Of a stretch of 42,994 nucleotides of DNA, positions 34,798 to 42,994 are shown in pieces. The stretch spans positions 1-42,994 of the forward strand of contig SCEJ01000024.1 of NCBI GenBank assembly GCA_004102785.1, written 5' to 3'. The notes under the pieces were generated by a model. It worked only from the letters and a program-made list of their open reading frames with translations, ran no database searches and was not told where the DNA came from. Every line of letters starts with the position of its first letter. Position 1 is the stretch's first letter. The stretch is from Muribaculaceae bacterium Isolate-013 (NCI). Its GTDB lineage: Bacteria; Bacteroidota; Bacteroidia; Bacteroidales; Muribaculaceae. A program made the position numbers and the translations under genes.

Positions 34798-37079
34798 AAC
34801 ACATCATCCGACTTCTGCTGTGTGCCGCGGCCATCCTGATGCTCCAGGGTTGCTCCACCACCAGGCGCATCCCCGAGGGGGAGATGCTCTACACCGGCAT
34901 CAAAAAGGTAAAAATCATCCCCCCCGCCGGCGAAAAGACCCCGGCCGGAGTGGCATCCGGCATAAACGATGCGGTGGCATATCCCCCGAACTATGCCATT
35001 TTCGGCTCATCGTCGCTTAAATTCCCGCTACCCTACGGACTCTGGGTGTGGAACAACTGGCCCAACCCCGAAAAAGGGTTCAAACACTGGATTTTCGAGA
35101 AACTCGCCACCGAGCCGGTACTCGTTTCCGACGTAAGACCCCAGCAGCGCGTGAAATCAGTCGACGACCTGCTCGACGACAACGGATATTTCCGCGGCAA
35201 AGCCTCCTATGAACTGGTGCAGGGGAAGAATCCCAAGAAAGCCGCCCTCCTCTACAAAGTGGAGACAGGTCCGGCCTACCGTCTCGACTCCATTGAGCTG
35301 CTCCCCGACACCTGCCACCTATACCACTCAATCGACTCGCTGGCTCGACTCGACCCATATCTGCGTACGGGCGAGCGCTACTGCGTCGACTCACTCTCGG
35401 CGGCGCGCACACGCATCACCAACGCCCTGCGCAACCAGGGATACTACTTCTTCCGTCCCGACTATATAGAATACCTCGCCGACTCGGTGCAGAAACCGAT
35501 GCGGATAGCCCTCCGCATGATGCTCGCGGCAAACATACCGCAGCAGATGCTCTGGCGCTACAAAACGGGCGATGTGACAGTCTATGCCTTCCGCAACCGC
35601 GGCGGAGGCACCCCCGACACCATACCCACATCGCGCGCCACACTCATCCAGATGCAGCCCTCGCGCCTGCGCAAAGAGCTGATACCCGAGTGTGTCACCT
35701 TCCGCAAAGGGCGCTACTTCTCGGTGCGGCGCATGAACTCCACCCAGACCCGCTTCGCACGCCTGGGGATTTTCAACTCAATCGACATAAACGTATTCCC
35801 CGACACGACGGCCACCGAACCCACCCTCGATGTTGAGGTATCGTGCACATTCGACACCCCCCTTGAGGCCACAATCGAGCTCAACGCCTCATCGAAGTCA
35901 AACTCCTATATCGGCCCCGGAGTGCTGCTGGGCATCACCAACCACAACCTCTTCGGCGGCGGCGAGCAGTTCGGCGTGACGCTCACCGGCAGCTACGAAT
36001 GGCAGACCGGCCGCCACGCCTCGTCGGTGTTCAACTCCTACGAAGTGGGAATCTCCACCTCGCTGGCCTTCCCGCGAATGATAGCCCCGGGATTCATACG
36101 CCGGCGCAACCGCAACCTCAACTGGACGCGGCTGCAGCTCGACGCCGACCTGCTCAACCGTCCCCACTACTTCAAGATGGCGCAGTTCAACTTCTCGTTC
36201 AATTACGACTGGCAGTCGTCGCGCCACTCCTCCCACACTCTCACCCCCTTCAAGCTCACCTACACCAAACTGATGAAAACCACCGCCGAATTCGACTCCA
36301 TCATAAACGTCAATCCGGCCATAGCGCAGTCGTTCAAGTCGCAGTTCATCCCGCAGCTCGCCTATGCCTATACCTACGACACCAGTTTCGGCCCCGACAA
36401 CACATTCAACTGGCAGCTAACCCTCCAGGAAGCGGGCAACCTCTTCTGGAGCATCTATGAGCTGGCAGGCAAAAAGGGTGAGAAGAAGCTTTTCGGCACC
36501 CCCTTCTCGCAGTTCATCAAAGGCACGACGCAGTTTATCTACGGCCGCCGCCTCAGCGGCGACCAATGGCTGGTGACGCGCGCCATGGTAGGTGCAGCCT
36601 ATGCCTACGGCAACTCGTCGGAGGTGCCCTACGCCGAGCAGTTCTACGTCGGCGGCGCCAACTCCATCCGCGCCTTCACCGTGCGTTCAATCGGCCCCGG
36701 CAGCTACAAAGCCCCCGACTGGATAAGCAACTCATACTTCGACCAGACCGGTACGTTCAAGTTCGAGTTCAACGTTGAATACCGCTTCCCCATCATCGGC
36801 CCGCTTCACGGCGCACTGTTTATCGACGCCGGCAACGTGTGGCTGCTTAAAAAAGACCCATTGCGCCCCGGCGGCGAATTGCGCGCGAAGACCTTCCTGC
36901 GCGACATTGCCCTGGGCACCGGCGCCGGCCTGCGTTTCGACATCGGTATGCTCGTGCTCCGCGGCGACCTCGGCATCGGCATCCACGCTCCCTACAACAC
37001 CGGCCACGGCGGATACTACAACATGGAATCGTTCTGGAAATCGCTCAACTTCCACCTCGCCATAGGCTACCCCTTCTGA
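34794..37079 (+). CDS. tamL: TamL: Omp85-family outer-membrane protein with lipoprotein signal
   Basis: The partner of TamB, a BamA/TamA-type 16-strand barrel. The 761-residue product differs from TamA in starting with a lipobox (MLQGC, Cys near residue 22), which defines the Bacteroidetes TamL variant. POTRA-like segments occupy about 30-330; the barrel follows, with GVLLGITNHNLFGGGEQFGV, the EQFYVGGANSIRAF motif of Omp85 L6 region (usually VRGF/Y), FKFEFNVEYRFPI, ALFIDAGNVW and a terminal strand FHLAIGYPF ending in Phe. Here the L6 arginine is present in SIRAF. It overlaps tamB by 4 bp and is followed by a terminator. It would sit in the outer membrane, possibly lipid-anchored. Confidence 0.9.
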   Translation: MKHIIRLLLCAAAILMLQGCSTTRRIPEGEMLYTGIKKVKIIPPAGEKTPAGVASGINDAVAYPPNYAIFGSSSLKFPLPYGLWVWNNWPNPEKGFKHWIFEKLATEPVLVSDVRPQQRVKSVDDLLDDNGYFRGKASYELVQGKNPKKAALLYKVETGPAYRLDSIELLPDTCHLYHSIDSLARLDPYLRTGERYCVDSLSAARTRITNALRNQGYYFFRPDYIEYLADSVQKPMRIALRMMLAANIPQQMLWRYKTGDVTVYAFRNRGGGTPDTIPTSRATLIQMQPSRLRKELIPECVTFRKGRYFSVRRMNSTQTRFARLGIFNSIDINVFPDTTATEPTLDVEVSCTFDTPLEATIELNASSKSNSYIGPGVLLGITNHNLFGGGEQFGVTLTGSYEWQTGRHASSVFNSYEVGISTSLAFPRMIAPGFIRRRNRNLNWTRLQLDADLLNRPHYFKMAQFNFSFNYDWQSSRHSSHTLTPFKLTYTKLMKTTAEFDSIINVNPAIAQSFKSQFIPQLAYAYTYDTSFGPDNTFNWQLTLQEAGNLFWSIYELAGKKGEKKLFGTPFSQFIKGTTQFIYGRRLSGDQWLVTRAMVGAAYAYGNSSEVPYAEQFYVGGANSIRAFTVRSIGPGSYKAPDWISNSYFDQTGTFKFEFNVEYRFPIIGPLHGALFIDAGNVWLLKKDPLRPGGELRAKTFLRDIALGTGAGLRFDIGMLVLRGDLGIGIHAPYNTGHGGYYNMESFWKSLNFHLAIGYPF

Positions 37080-37111
37080 TTCCGCCCGCACCGCAACTAC
37101 CTGACACCTGT

Positions 37112-37163
37112 ATATTACAAACGGGGCAATGCCGCACTTGCGGCATTGCCCCGTTTGTAATAT
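37112..37163. terminator. 24-bp perfect palindromic terminator
   Basis: Arms 37112-37135 and 37140-37163 are perfect complements with a 4-base loop ACTT, with AT-rich outer ends and a GC-rich core (ACGGGGCAATGCCGC). It lies between tamL and the convergent transporter remnant and could stop both directions. Confidence 0.88.
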
Positions 37164-37178
37164 GCAATCAGAAGCGTA

Positions 37179-37490
37179 TCAACTCATCATCAGCACAATG
37201 ACCACGCCCCAGAGAATGAGCAGGATATTGCCGACGGCATACGTCACGGTATAACCCATGGCCGGGATGGAGCTGCCGATTGCATCCTGCACGGCACCGA
37301 GCGAGGCTGTGGTGGTGCGGCTGCCGGCGCAGCATCCCAAGGTTATGGCCGCCGGGAACCTGAATATCCTGCGCCCGATTATCATGCCGAGAATAAGAGG
37401 CAGCGATGTGGCCACAACGCCCATCAGGAAAAGCACTATGCCTACATCCTTGAGACCGCTGACAAAAGAGGGACCGGCCGAAAATCTATT
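37179..37490 (-). pseudogene. C-terminal remnant of an AspT/YidE-type transporter
   Basis: The minus-strand frame reads [20 protein letters not shown], then [20 protein letters not shown] and [20 protein letters not shown], the last third of the aspartate:alanine-exchanger/YidE-YbjL family. Only about 100 residues remain of a family usually around 550. The frame meets an in-frame TGA at 37491-37493, and similarity stops at about 37480, where recombinase-like plus-strand sequence begins. Three hydrophobic segments are visible. Inference: the 5' part was lost in an island insertion or deletion. The 3' end is intact up to the terminator. Confidence 0.72.
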
Positions 37491-37497
37491 TCAGAAT

Positions 37498-37715
37498 ATT
37501 GCTGTCCGGTAAAACTTTGACATGATAGGAAATGGACTATTTTTATCTCATACAGCATGAAACAGACTCGTATAGATGTCTTTTAAGGGCTTTTTGATGC
37601 TTAATGCTACCAATTTCACATCGCCTCAAATGACAAGCCCTTTTTCGTAAAACAGGTGTAACTTATTATATTTGTAGAGAATATATGATTTTGTCTTTTT
37701 TTACCGGACAGCAAT
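37498..37715. mobile_element. 218-bp MITE-like element with 17-bp terminal inverted repeats
   Basis: The left end ATTGCTGTCCGGTAAAA (37498-37514) and right end TTTTACCGGACAGCAAT (37699-37715) are perfect inverted repeats. Identical 10-bp direct repeats ATTTCAGAAT flank it (37488-37497 and 37717-37726, one base beyond the right end), as expected of a target-site duplication. The interior is AT-rich and codes for nothing recognisable; it contains TATATTTG (37667-37674), which resembles a -7 box reading outward to the right. Ends plus a 10-bp duplication would suit an internally deleted IS4-group element, but the family is inference. It interrupts the recombinase remnant near its YF-x-x-FK motif. 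Confidence 0.75.
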
Positions 37716-37724
37716 AATTTCAGA

Positions 37725-38312
37725 ATGTTCAAACGCATGGTCACGGCTGCCGTTGACAAAGACCTCATCAAGAAAAATCCGTGTCGCGGGTTTGTGCTGA
37801 AAAACGACAACATGACACTGCAAAAGGTGATTCTTCTGCGGGAGGAAATACAGCAGCTTGTGGCTACACATTTTGAAGGCGAAAAGGGAGATATTCACCA
37901 AGCCTTCATCTTTGGTCTATATACCGGGGTGCGCTGGTGTGATACAAGCCAGCTCACATATCGCAATGTCGATTACACCACAAAGACGCTACGTTTCCAA
38001 CAGCAAAAGACGAAAGACCATAGTAGTCGTAGCTGGGTAATCGTCCCGCTGAATGACACCCTTATCCGTCTGATTGGCGAGCCGAGCGATGATGACTTTG
38101 ATGAACGTATATTCAAGCTGCCGCATTACAATATCTGCAACCTGTATCTTCGGAAATGGATAAAGGAGGCTGGCATCAAGAAGAAAATCACATGGCACTG
38201 CGCCCGGCATAGCTTTGCAGTAAATGTTCTCACCAAAGGTGCGAACATCAAAACGGTGTCGAGTCTGCTCGGACACACCTCCATAAAGATGACGGAGAGA
38301 ATGACCGAGTAA
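37725..38312 (+). pseudogene. Tyrosine recombinase/integrase remnant lacking the catalytic tyrosine
   Basis: The 195-residue frame covers the end of the core-binding domain (MFKRMVTAAVDKDLIKKNPC) and the catalytic domain of a Bacteroidetes phage-type integrase. Catalytic residues Arg70 (YTGVRWCD), His158 and Arg161 (HCARHSFA) and His184 (LLGHTS) are present. The nucleophile, nine residues after His184 in the family, is Met193 (TERMTE), and a stop follows two codons later. The N-terminal SAM-like domain is missing: upstream sequence is the MITE and then the transporter remnant, with only a trace of homology (Y-F-R) left of the MITE. It should be inactive. It probably marks the end of a former integrative element. 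Confidence 0.85.
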
Positions 38313-38348
38313 TTGAATGGCTGATTAGCCTGTATGCCATTTTACTTA

Positions 38349-39452
38349 TTAGTCATACGACACTTCGTCATAAGTATCTATGACGTTCTGCAATTCAGCC
38401 TCGGAAGGGAGCAACTTTGCAGCTTTCTCTGAAATGAACTCTTTAAGCTGATACTCGGCAACTCCGAGTGGCTGATTCATTCCTCGGAATGACCATTCGA
38501 CAACAGTATCATCTTTCGATTTACAAATCAGTAATCCTATTGTCGGATTATCATCAGGCTGTTTCATCAGTTCATCCACCGCCGAAACATAGAAATTCAG
38601 TTTTCCTGCAAAATCTGGAATGAACGGTACTACCTTCAACTCGCACACGATATATGATTTGAGCCTAGTGTGATAGAATATCATATCGGGAATGAATGTC
38701 TGTCCTCCAGGCATCTTCAATTCCATCTGACGACCCACATATGCGAACCCCTGCCCCAATTCAAGAAGGAATCGGGTGATGTTGGTCGCAAGCTCATCCT
38801 CCAACTGTTTTTCAGTGGTAATCTTCTTGTCGATAAACCTGAAATCGTAAGGACTTTTCAATATAGCCTTTGCGAGACCGCTATATGGAGCGGGCAACTT
38901 TTCATCGAAGTTGGTGATGGCGTGACCTTGTTTCTCATATAGGTTGTCATCTATCTCTGCATCAAGTTCAGGACGGCTCCAATCATTTCTTATCGTTTCA
39001 TCGATATAGAAAAGAGCCTCCTCAACCGACTTGCTGCGAGTAAAGATATCTATGTGATGTCCCCACGGAACCATGCCAAAATCCGTAGGCATCTCAAATT
39101 CGTCAACGAGTCGTTGACGAATTACATTCTGTTGATTATAAAACTCATACCAACGCTTAGCATACTTAATATTGGTGACGGAAAAGCCTGTCTGACCGGG
39201 AAAGGCCGTCTTGAGGTCAAGACTGAGGCAATCGAAGAATGCGCTTCCCCATTTGGCTGCCCCATGAAGTCTTGAAATATCCCGCCCCATGTACCAATAA
39301 TATTCCAGCATGGATGTGTTGACTTTAACCGCAGCCTTTATCTGTGACCTACGGAAACGCTCTTTCAACGTGCTTAAAAGTTGCGCATACTCTTTGCCCG
39401 CAATAATGGTATCACGTTTCACAAACGCCGGTTTATTGTCTGCCTTTGCCAT
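38349..39452 (-). CDS. YhcG/DUF1016 family PDDEXK nuclease
   Basis: The 367-residue protein has the DUF1016 N-terminal domain (about 20-165; SMLEYYWYMGRDISRL, NIKYAKRWYEFY) and a C-terminal PD-(D/E)xK nuclease domain (about 190-345). The catalytic signature reads IPDMIFYH with Asp256 and VCELKV with Glu271 and Lys273. Such proteins are frequent in defence islands, often next to Type I restriction genes; their role is not settled. No signal peptide is present. It lies 174 bp downstream of the single-chain methyltransferase/specificity gene on the same strand, apparently with its own promoter. All catalytic residues are present, so activity is plausible. Confidence 0.9.
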   Translation of the reverse strand: MAKADNKPAFVKRDTIIAGKEYAQLLSTLKERFRRSQIKAAVKVNTSMLEYYWYMGRDISRLHGAAKWGSAFFDCLSLDLKTAFPGQTGFSVTNIKYAKRWYEFYNQQNVIRQRLVDEFEMPTDFGMVPWGHHIDIFTRSKSVEEALFYIDETIRNDWSRPELDAEIDDNLYEKQGHAITNFDEKLPAPYSGLAKAILKSPYDFRFIDKKITTEKQLEDELATNITRFLLELGQGFAYVGRQMELKMPGGQTFIPDMIFYHTRLKSYIVCELKVVPFIPDFAGKLNFYVSAVDELMKQPDDNPTIGLLICKSKDDTVVEWSFRGMNQPLGVAEYQLKEFISEKAAKLLPSEAELQNVIDTYDEVSYD

Positions 39453-39579
39453 GACTTTAATTTGTATTGGTTAATATTATCAGAATGCAAATCGATTCAT
39501 AATGGCTTGGCCTTCTGTGTCATGAATACGCTCAAATAATATTCACAATTAGATGAAACGATGGACTGCATATTAAATT

Positions 39580-39607
39580 CAAAATTAAATCTAAAAATTG
39601 ACAGCAA
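39580..39607 (-). promoter_or_regulatory. Possible promoter for the YhcG-type nuclease gene
   Basis: On the minus strand TTG (39605-39607) precedes TAATTTTG (39580-39587) by 17 bases. The spacing is slightly short, and the surrounding sequence is AT-rich, so chance matches are likely. Confidence 0.35.
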
Positions 39608-39626
39608 CTTAACACTTCTAAAATAT

Positions 39627-42600
39627 CTATTTTAGATATTTATCAAGAATGGCTTGTTTCTTAGACGGAATCTGTTCCTGTATACCCCGAAGCTTTGCAA
39701 TTTTAGTATCAATAGCTATAAACTCGGATGCGATTTTTCGCTGTTCCTCTATGTCTTTTGGTAAGACAATCTCAAATTTTTCAATTGTATCTTTACGACC
39801 GCGAGGCATCTTCATACCGGAAACATCCTGCATGATATAGTCGAAAAACTCGTTCCGGCGGAGAGCGTAATACACAAATGCTGAATCAACCTTTTGTGGA
39901 TTGAGATTGTGTAGAACTAAGACATCAGGGTTGCATCCGCCCTCTCTATCGGCAAGCCAAAGTTTCTTAAGGTAGGGTCTAATATTTGACAATAATATAT
40001 CCCCCGGATAATAGGCTATCACGTTTGTGATTTCAGGCAAACCATTATACTGTCTTACACCTGCACATTCTGGAAGCATGTTATCCGTACTCACAAATGA
40101 GTCCGCTTCAATTTGAGAATATGGAATTCTCTTCTTGGCGAAAGGCATTATTCCTGCCAAAGATATGTTATTCCCTTTAATGTTGTTCTGCAATGAAAGT
40201 ATCCTTGCGTTCAATTCTTGTATTTCATCTTCAATTATACGGTATTCCCTATCTAATTGAGAACATTCTTTCACAATTTTGTTCTGGATTGCCGTGTTTG
40301 GTTTAGGGATGAAATAGTTTTTCAGATATTTAAAATGACGTTCATATTTCCCGTGATTAATTATATCAAGGGAACTTAGGTAAAAATACAAATATTTGAG
40401 CGAAATAGAAGAATCTGAAATTTTTATAAGTTGGGTTCCATCAGCTCCTCTTACAAAAGGCTCATCCAAATATTTAAAGGTGCATGAGTGATCGCCGAAT
40501 ACAATCAATGGCACATCTGTGATTGGTTTATCATCATAATATCCTGACACCACGATACCTTTTTCTTGGGTAATGACCGGATACCTGCCTGTTTCCTGAA
40601 TCTTATTCGTGTCGATTTTTGTGGTTTCGCCATTAATTCCATCTAAAATATCACCTAATTTTACGATTGGATACTTTGTTTTCGGTCTGAATGAGAAAGC
40701 AAAGTTGGTTTTGAATTCCTTCTTAAACCCTACGGACTTGAAGTCAAGCATATCCACTAAATTCCCAAAAGTGCAATACTCTCCGCAATCATCAGGGATA
40801 ATATAATCCTCCCCTATAAAATTACAGCGAATCAGCGAATTGATTTTATTTGTATCCGTGAGATTCTCAGGGTTAAAGAGAGGTGTTACAATACCGTTAA
40901 TACCTCGAATCTGCTGCATTGTGTCATCGTCAGCCTCATTATCCGAATTATTATCATCGGTTGAATTTGTGGATGTGCCAATATGCAGGTATTTAATTCC
41001 TTCATTTCCTTTTGTATTACTCCATTCATATCCAAGGAATCTTTTTCCTTCAGATGTACCTGAGGGCATCTTTACGATAAGTACAGGACAAGGAGCATTA
41101 TAGGCCAACATGAAAAAGAACAATTTATCTTGTTCGATGGCTTTTACAAAAGAATGAAATGTCTCACGTCTGATTTTATCCTGTTCTTCTGCCGTCTTGT
41201 TTTTGAATGCCTTTGATTTCTCCTGTGATTTGAAACGGGTGCGGATTTTCTTAGCTGCTTCAAGTACGCCCGACATTGCATTTCTACCGTTACCGAAGAA
41301 AGCACGATGGTACGACTTAAACATTTCAGTATACTGGAGGGAGTCCTCTATATAGCCTTTTAAAAAGTGCATGTAGTCATCCACATTGTATCCCATATGA
41401 CAGCAATAGGCCGCGAGTAAATGGGAATCTTTATAAATAGAATCGGATTCAGCCCGTCCGCTGAACCAATCTTCCACTCGGCACCAATAATGCTCGGATT
41501 CGGATGTATTGGTTTCCTTGCGACGAAGGAACAGCACAACTGTATTCGTACTAGTTTTCCCAAATGTGCCTTTATCAAACTTCACCAAAGATATCAAATC
41601 AAACGATTTAAGAATAACCTCTCGTGCACGACTATAAATTCCATCTTTAGTGAGCACTGATACGGGCAATACAATACCTGCTACCCCGCCAGATTTCAGT
41701 AGTTGTGCAGCACGCTCAATGAAGAATGTCTCGATGGCGTTGTTCTTATCAACATTTATGTCATCGTTGAAAATTGAATAACGTTTGCGTTGTTTCTCCG
41801 ACAAAGTTTCTAAGAATCCTGAAACCGAATATGGCGGATTCGCAACAAGGACACTAAACGTGCCATCTCTTAGTTCTTTGATTTCGTCAAGTGCATCCGC
41901 ATATATAATGTTTGTATCATCATGTCCATACATAAACGCAGATACTTTGGAAACTTTTGATAGACGGTATTCCTTTTCGATGCCGTATATATTGGCATAA
42001 TAATCTTTCAGCCTACTATTTCCGTAATATTTCTCTACAAATTCTTTGATACGAAAGGCGTATTCAGTAAGGAAATGGCCTGCTCCACAAGCATAATCTA
42101 TGGCTAATGGTGGCTCCTGACTGTTCTTGATAATGTCTTCAAGAGGCAAAGAAGAAACAATGAAACGGACAATCGGCATCGGAGTGAAGAACTGTCCTTC
42201 ACTTTGTTTTACACCCTTGTTAAGAAAACCCTCAAACAGGTCTCCAAGAAGCTGGTTTTGGTAGTTCTCACTTGTGCGAAGGCGTATGTCTTGGAGCATT
42301 TTCACAATCTTTCGCAATACAATGGCATTCTGCTTGAACAACCTTTCGTTATGCACACTGATAAAAGCAAAATCGTTGTCAGAAAAGAACTTCAACGCGC
42401 GGAAATATTCTTTGATTGTCTTTTTGGTAGCATCAAGGTCATTTACCACCCATCGGAATGCTTTATCAATTTCGCTATTCTCAATATATGTCACATCCTC
42501 TCCAAGGAATTTCTTCATACCGTCACGATAGAGCCTTTGCAAACGGTCCTGAAGAGAGAAATCATCATCATAAGAAGTGCCTTTCCAATAGAAATGTAAG

Positions 42601-42994
42601 TCATTTGGATTGTTGGTCTCGTCAACTACTTTCGCTAAAAACAGATTGACAAGTTTATCAAATGCGTTCTCATGGCTACCAACATTGTGTTGACGCAAGA
42701 TAACGGCAAATTCATTATACTTTTTCTTAATTTCTTCGGAGTCAACTTCCCTTAAATCACTGCTTGCATCGTAAGAATTTTCTCTGACATCAAATTTTTT
42801 GTCAAAAGCACCTCGCGTTAAATAATCATATTCATAAGTGTCTTTCCAAACATTGAAATATTCCCGGTAAGTATGTTTTATTAAAGAATTAATGCAATGA
42901 AATCCATTTTCAAACGTTATTGTCTTACATATACTTATCTCTCCAATTATGTCAAGACAAGCAACGAAGATAAATATAAGCGAGGAGCAACGAA
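39627..42994 (-). CDS. Single-chain Type I-like N6-adenine methyltransferase/specificity protein, 5' end outside window
   Basis: The frame is open from the TAG at 39627 to the window edge, giving at least 1121 residues without the true start; a TTG at 42696-42698 is in frame but 98 well-formed codons precede it. HsdM-like part: NAFDKLVNLFLAKVVDE, GQFFTPMPIVRFIV, SAM motif I DYACGAGHFL, and catalytic motif IV NPPYSVSG (41829-41840). The C-terminal third is HsdS-like, with two target-recognition domains (starting PIVKLGDILDG and AGIMPFAKKRIPY), each followed by a coiled-coil-like helix (ECSQLDREYRIIEDEIQELN; EEQRKIASEFIAIDTKIAK). The region upstream of the TTG (EYFNVWKDTYEYDYLTRGAF) suggests a further N-terminal domain. 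No helicase motifs were seen. An AT-rich 9-bp hairpin overlaps the stop. Confidence 0.88.
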   Translation of the reverse strand, partial: RCSSLIFIFVACLDIIGEISICKTITFENGFHCINSLIKHTYREYFNVWKDTYEYDYLTRGAFDKKFDVRENSYDASSDLREVDSEEIKKKYNEFAVILRQHNVGSHENAFDKLVNLFLAKVVDETNNPNDLHFYWKGTSYDDDFSLQDRLQRLYRDGMKKFLGEDVTYIENSEIDKAFRWVVNDLDATKKTIKEYFRALKFFSDNDFAFISVHNERLFKQNAIVLRKIVKMLQDIRLRTSENYQNQLLGDLFEGFLNKGVKQSEGQFFTPMPIVRFIVSSLPLEDIIKNSQEPPLAIDYACGAGHFLTEYAFRIKEFVEKYYGNSRLKDYYANIYGIEKEYRLSKVSKVSAFMYGHDDTNIIYADALDEIKELRDGTFSVLVANPPYSVSGFLETLSEKQRKRYSIFNDDINVDKNNAIETFFIERAAQLLKSGGVAGIVLPVSVLTKDGIYSRAREVILKSFDLISLVKFDKGTFGKTSTNTVVLFLRRKETNTSESEHYWCRVEDWFSGRAESDSIYKDSHLLAAYCCHMGYNVDDYMHFLKGYIEDSLQYTEMFKSYHRAFFGNGRNAMSGVLEAAKKIRTRFKSQEKSKAFKNKTAEEQDKIRRETFHSFVKAIEQDKLFFFMLAYNAPCPVLIVKMPSGTSEGKRFLGYEWSNTKGNEGIKYLHIGTSTNSTDDNNSDNEADDDTMQQIRGINGIVTPLFNPENLTDTNKINSLIRCNFIGEDYIIPDDCGEYCTFGNLVDMLDFKSVGFKKEFKTNFAFSFRPKTKYPIVKLGDILDGINGETTKIDTNKIQETGRYPVITQEKGIVVSGYYDDKPITDVPLIVFGDHSCTFKYLDEPFVRGADGTQLIKISDSSISLKYLYFYLSSLDIINHGKYERHFKYLKNYFIPKPNTAIQNKIVKECSQLDREYRIIEDEIQELNARILSLQNNIKGNNISLAGIMPFAKKRIPYSQIEADSFVSTDNMLPECAGVRQYNGLPEITNVIAYYPGDILLSNIRPYLKKLWLADREGGCNPDVLVLHNLNPQKVDSAFVYYALRRNEFFDYIMQDVSGMKMPRGRKDTIEKFEIVLPKDIEEQRKIASEFIAIDTKIAKLRGIQEQIPSKKQAILDKYLK

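Noticed and set aside
37258-37512. Plus-strand open frame across the transporter remnant
   Set aside because: The minus strand matches a transporter C-terminus. The stretch LTKEGPAEN near its end could be recombinase-like, but it overlaps codons explained by the transporter motif AGPSFV.
39621-39641. AT-only hairpin AAATATCTA/TAGATATTT as a terminator
   Set aside because: The stem is weak, overlaps the stop codon and could occur by chance in AT-rich DNA; it is only mentioned with the gene.
42696-42698. TTG as the start of the methyltransferase/specificity protein
   Set aside because: The frame continues for 98 sense codons to the window edge with protein-like composition and no stop, so the gene most likely starts outside the window.

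Overview
The window looks like a chromosomal segment of a Bacteroidales bacterium, probably of the high-GC Muribaculaceae (S24-7) type. The phylum-level evidence is direct: type IX secretion (T9SS) genes porX and porW, large secreted proteins with T9SS-like C-terminal tails, DUF4270/DUF4286/DUF5683 families, a lipoprotein-type TamA (TamL) paired with TamB, and several Bacteroidetes-type -7 promoter boxes (TAnnTTTG). The family assignment is inference from GC richness and gene content.

Layout. (1) 256-2488: a short GT5 glycogen-synthase-like protein followed 10 bp later by a DUF4270 lipoprotein. (2) 2735-11156: two very large secreted multidomain proteins with choice-of-anchor-J-like modules and T9SS-like tails. 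(3) 11370-13275: a small GlsB/YeaQ-type membrane protein, tRNA-Arg(TCT), dapA and a divergent thioredoxin. (4) 13447-21101, all on the minus strand: porW-porX-tsaE-birA, then GT2-DUF4286-ruvC, apparently with its own promoter. (5) 21190-29619, plus strand: apbE; DUF5683; then mltD-serB-mtaB-LpxL-like acyltransferase-GT2, where most genes overlap or nearly touch. (6) 29755-37079: tamB-tamL, ending at a 24-bp perfect hairpin. (7) 37179-42994: a visibly AT-richer accessory region. It opens with a decayed junction: a transporter reduced to its C-terminus, a 218-bp MITE-like element with 17-bp inverted ends and a 10-bp target duplication, and a tyrosine-recombinase remnant whose nucleophilic tyrosine is gone. 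It then carries a YhcG/DUF1016 PDDEXK nuclease and a single-chain Type I-like methyltransferase/specificity protein that runs off the right edge.

How the parts fit. Regions 2 and 4 connect: PorX and PorW are regulatory/energising components of the T9SS, and the two large proteins look like T9SS cargo. Regions 5 and 6 are mostly envelope biology: peptidoglycan cleavage, lipid A-type acylation, glycosyl transfer and TAM-mediated outer-membrane assembly. Region 7 is a restriction-modification-like defence locus in a degraded genomic island. The best candidates for something not well described are the single-chain M-S protein with an N-terminal extension next to the YhcG nuclease, and the GT5-like protein that has lost its ADP-glucose loop and is paired with DUF4270.
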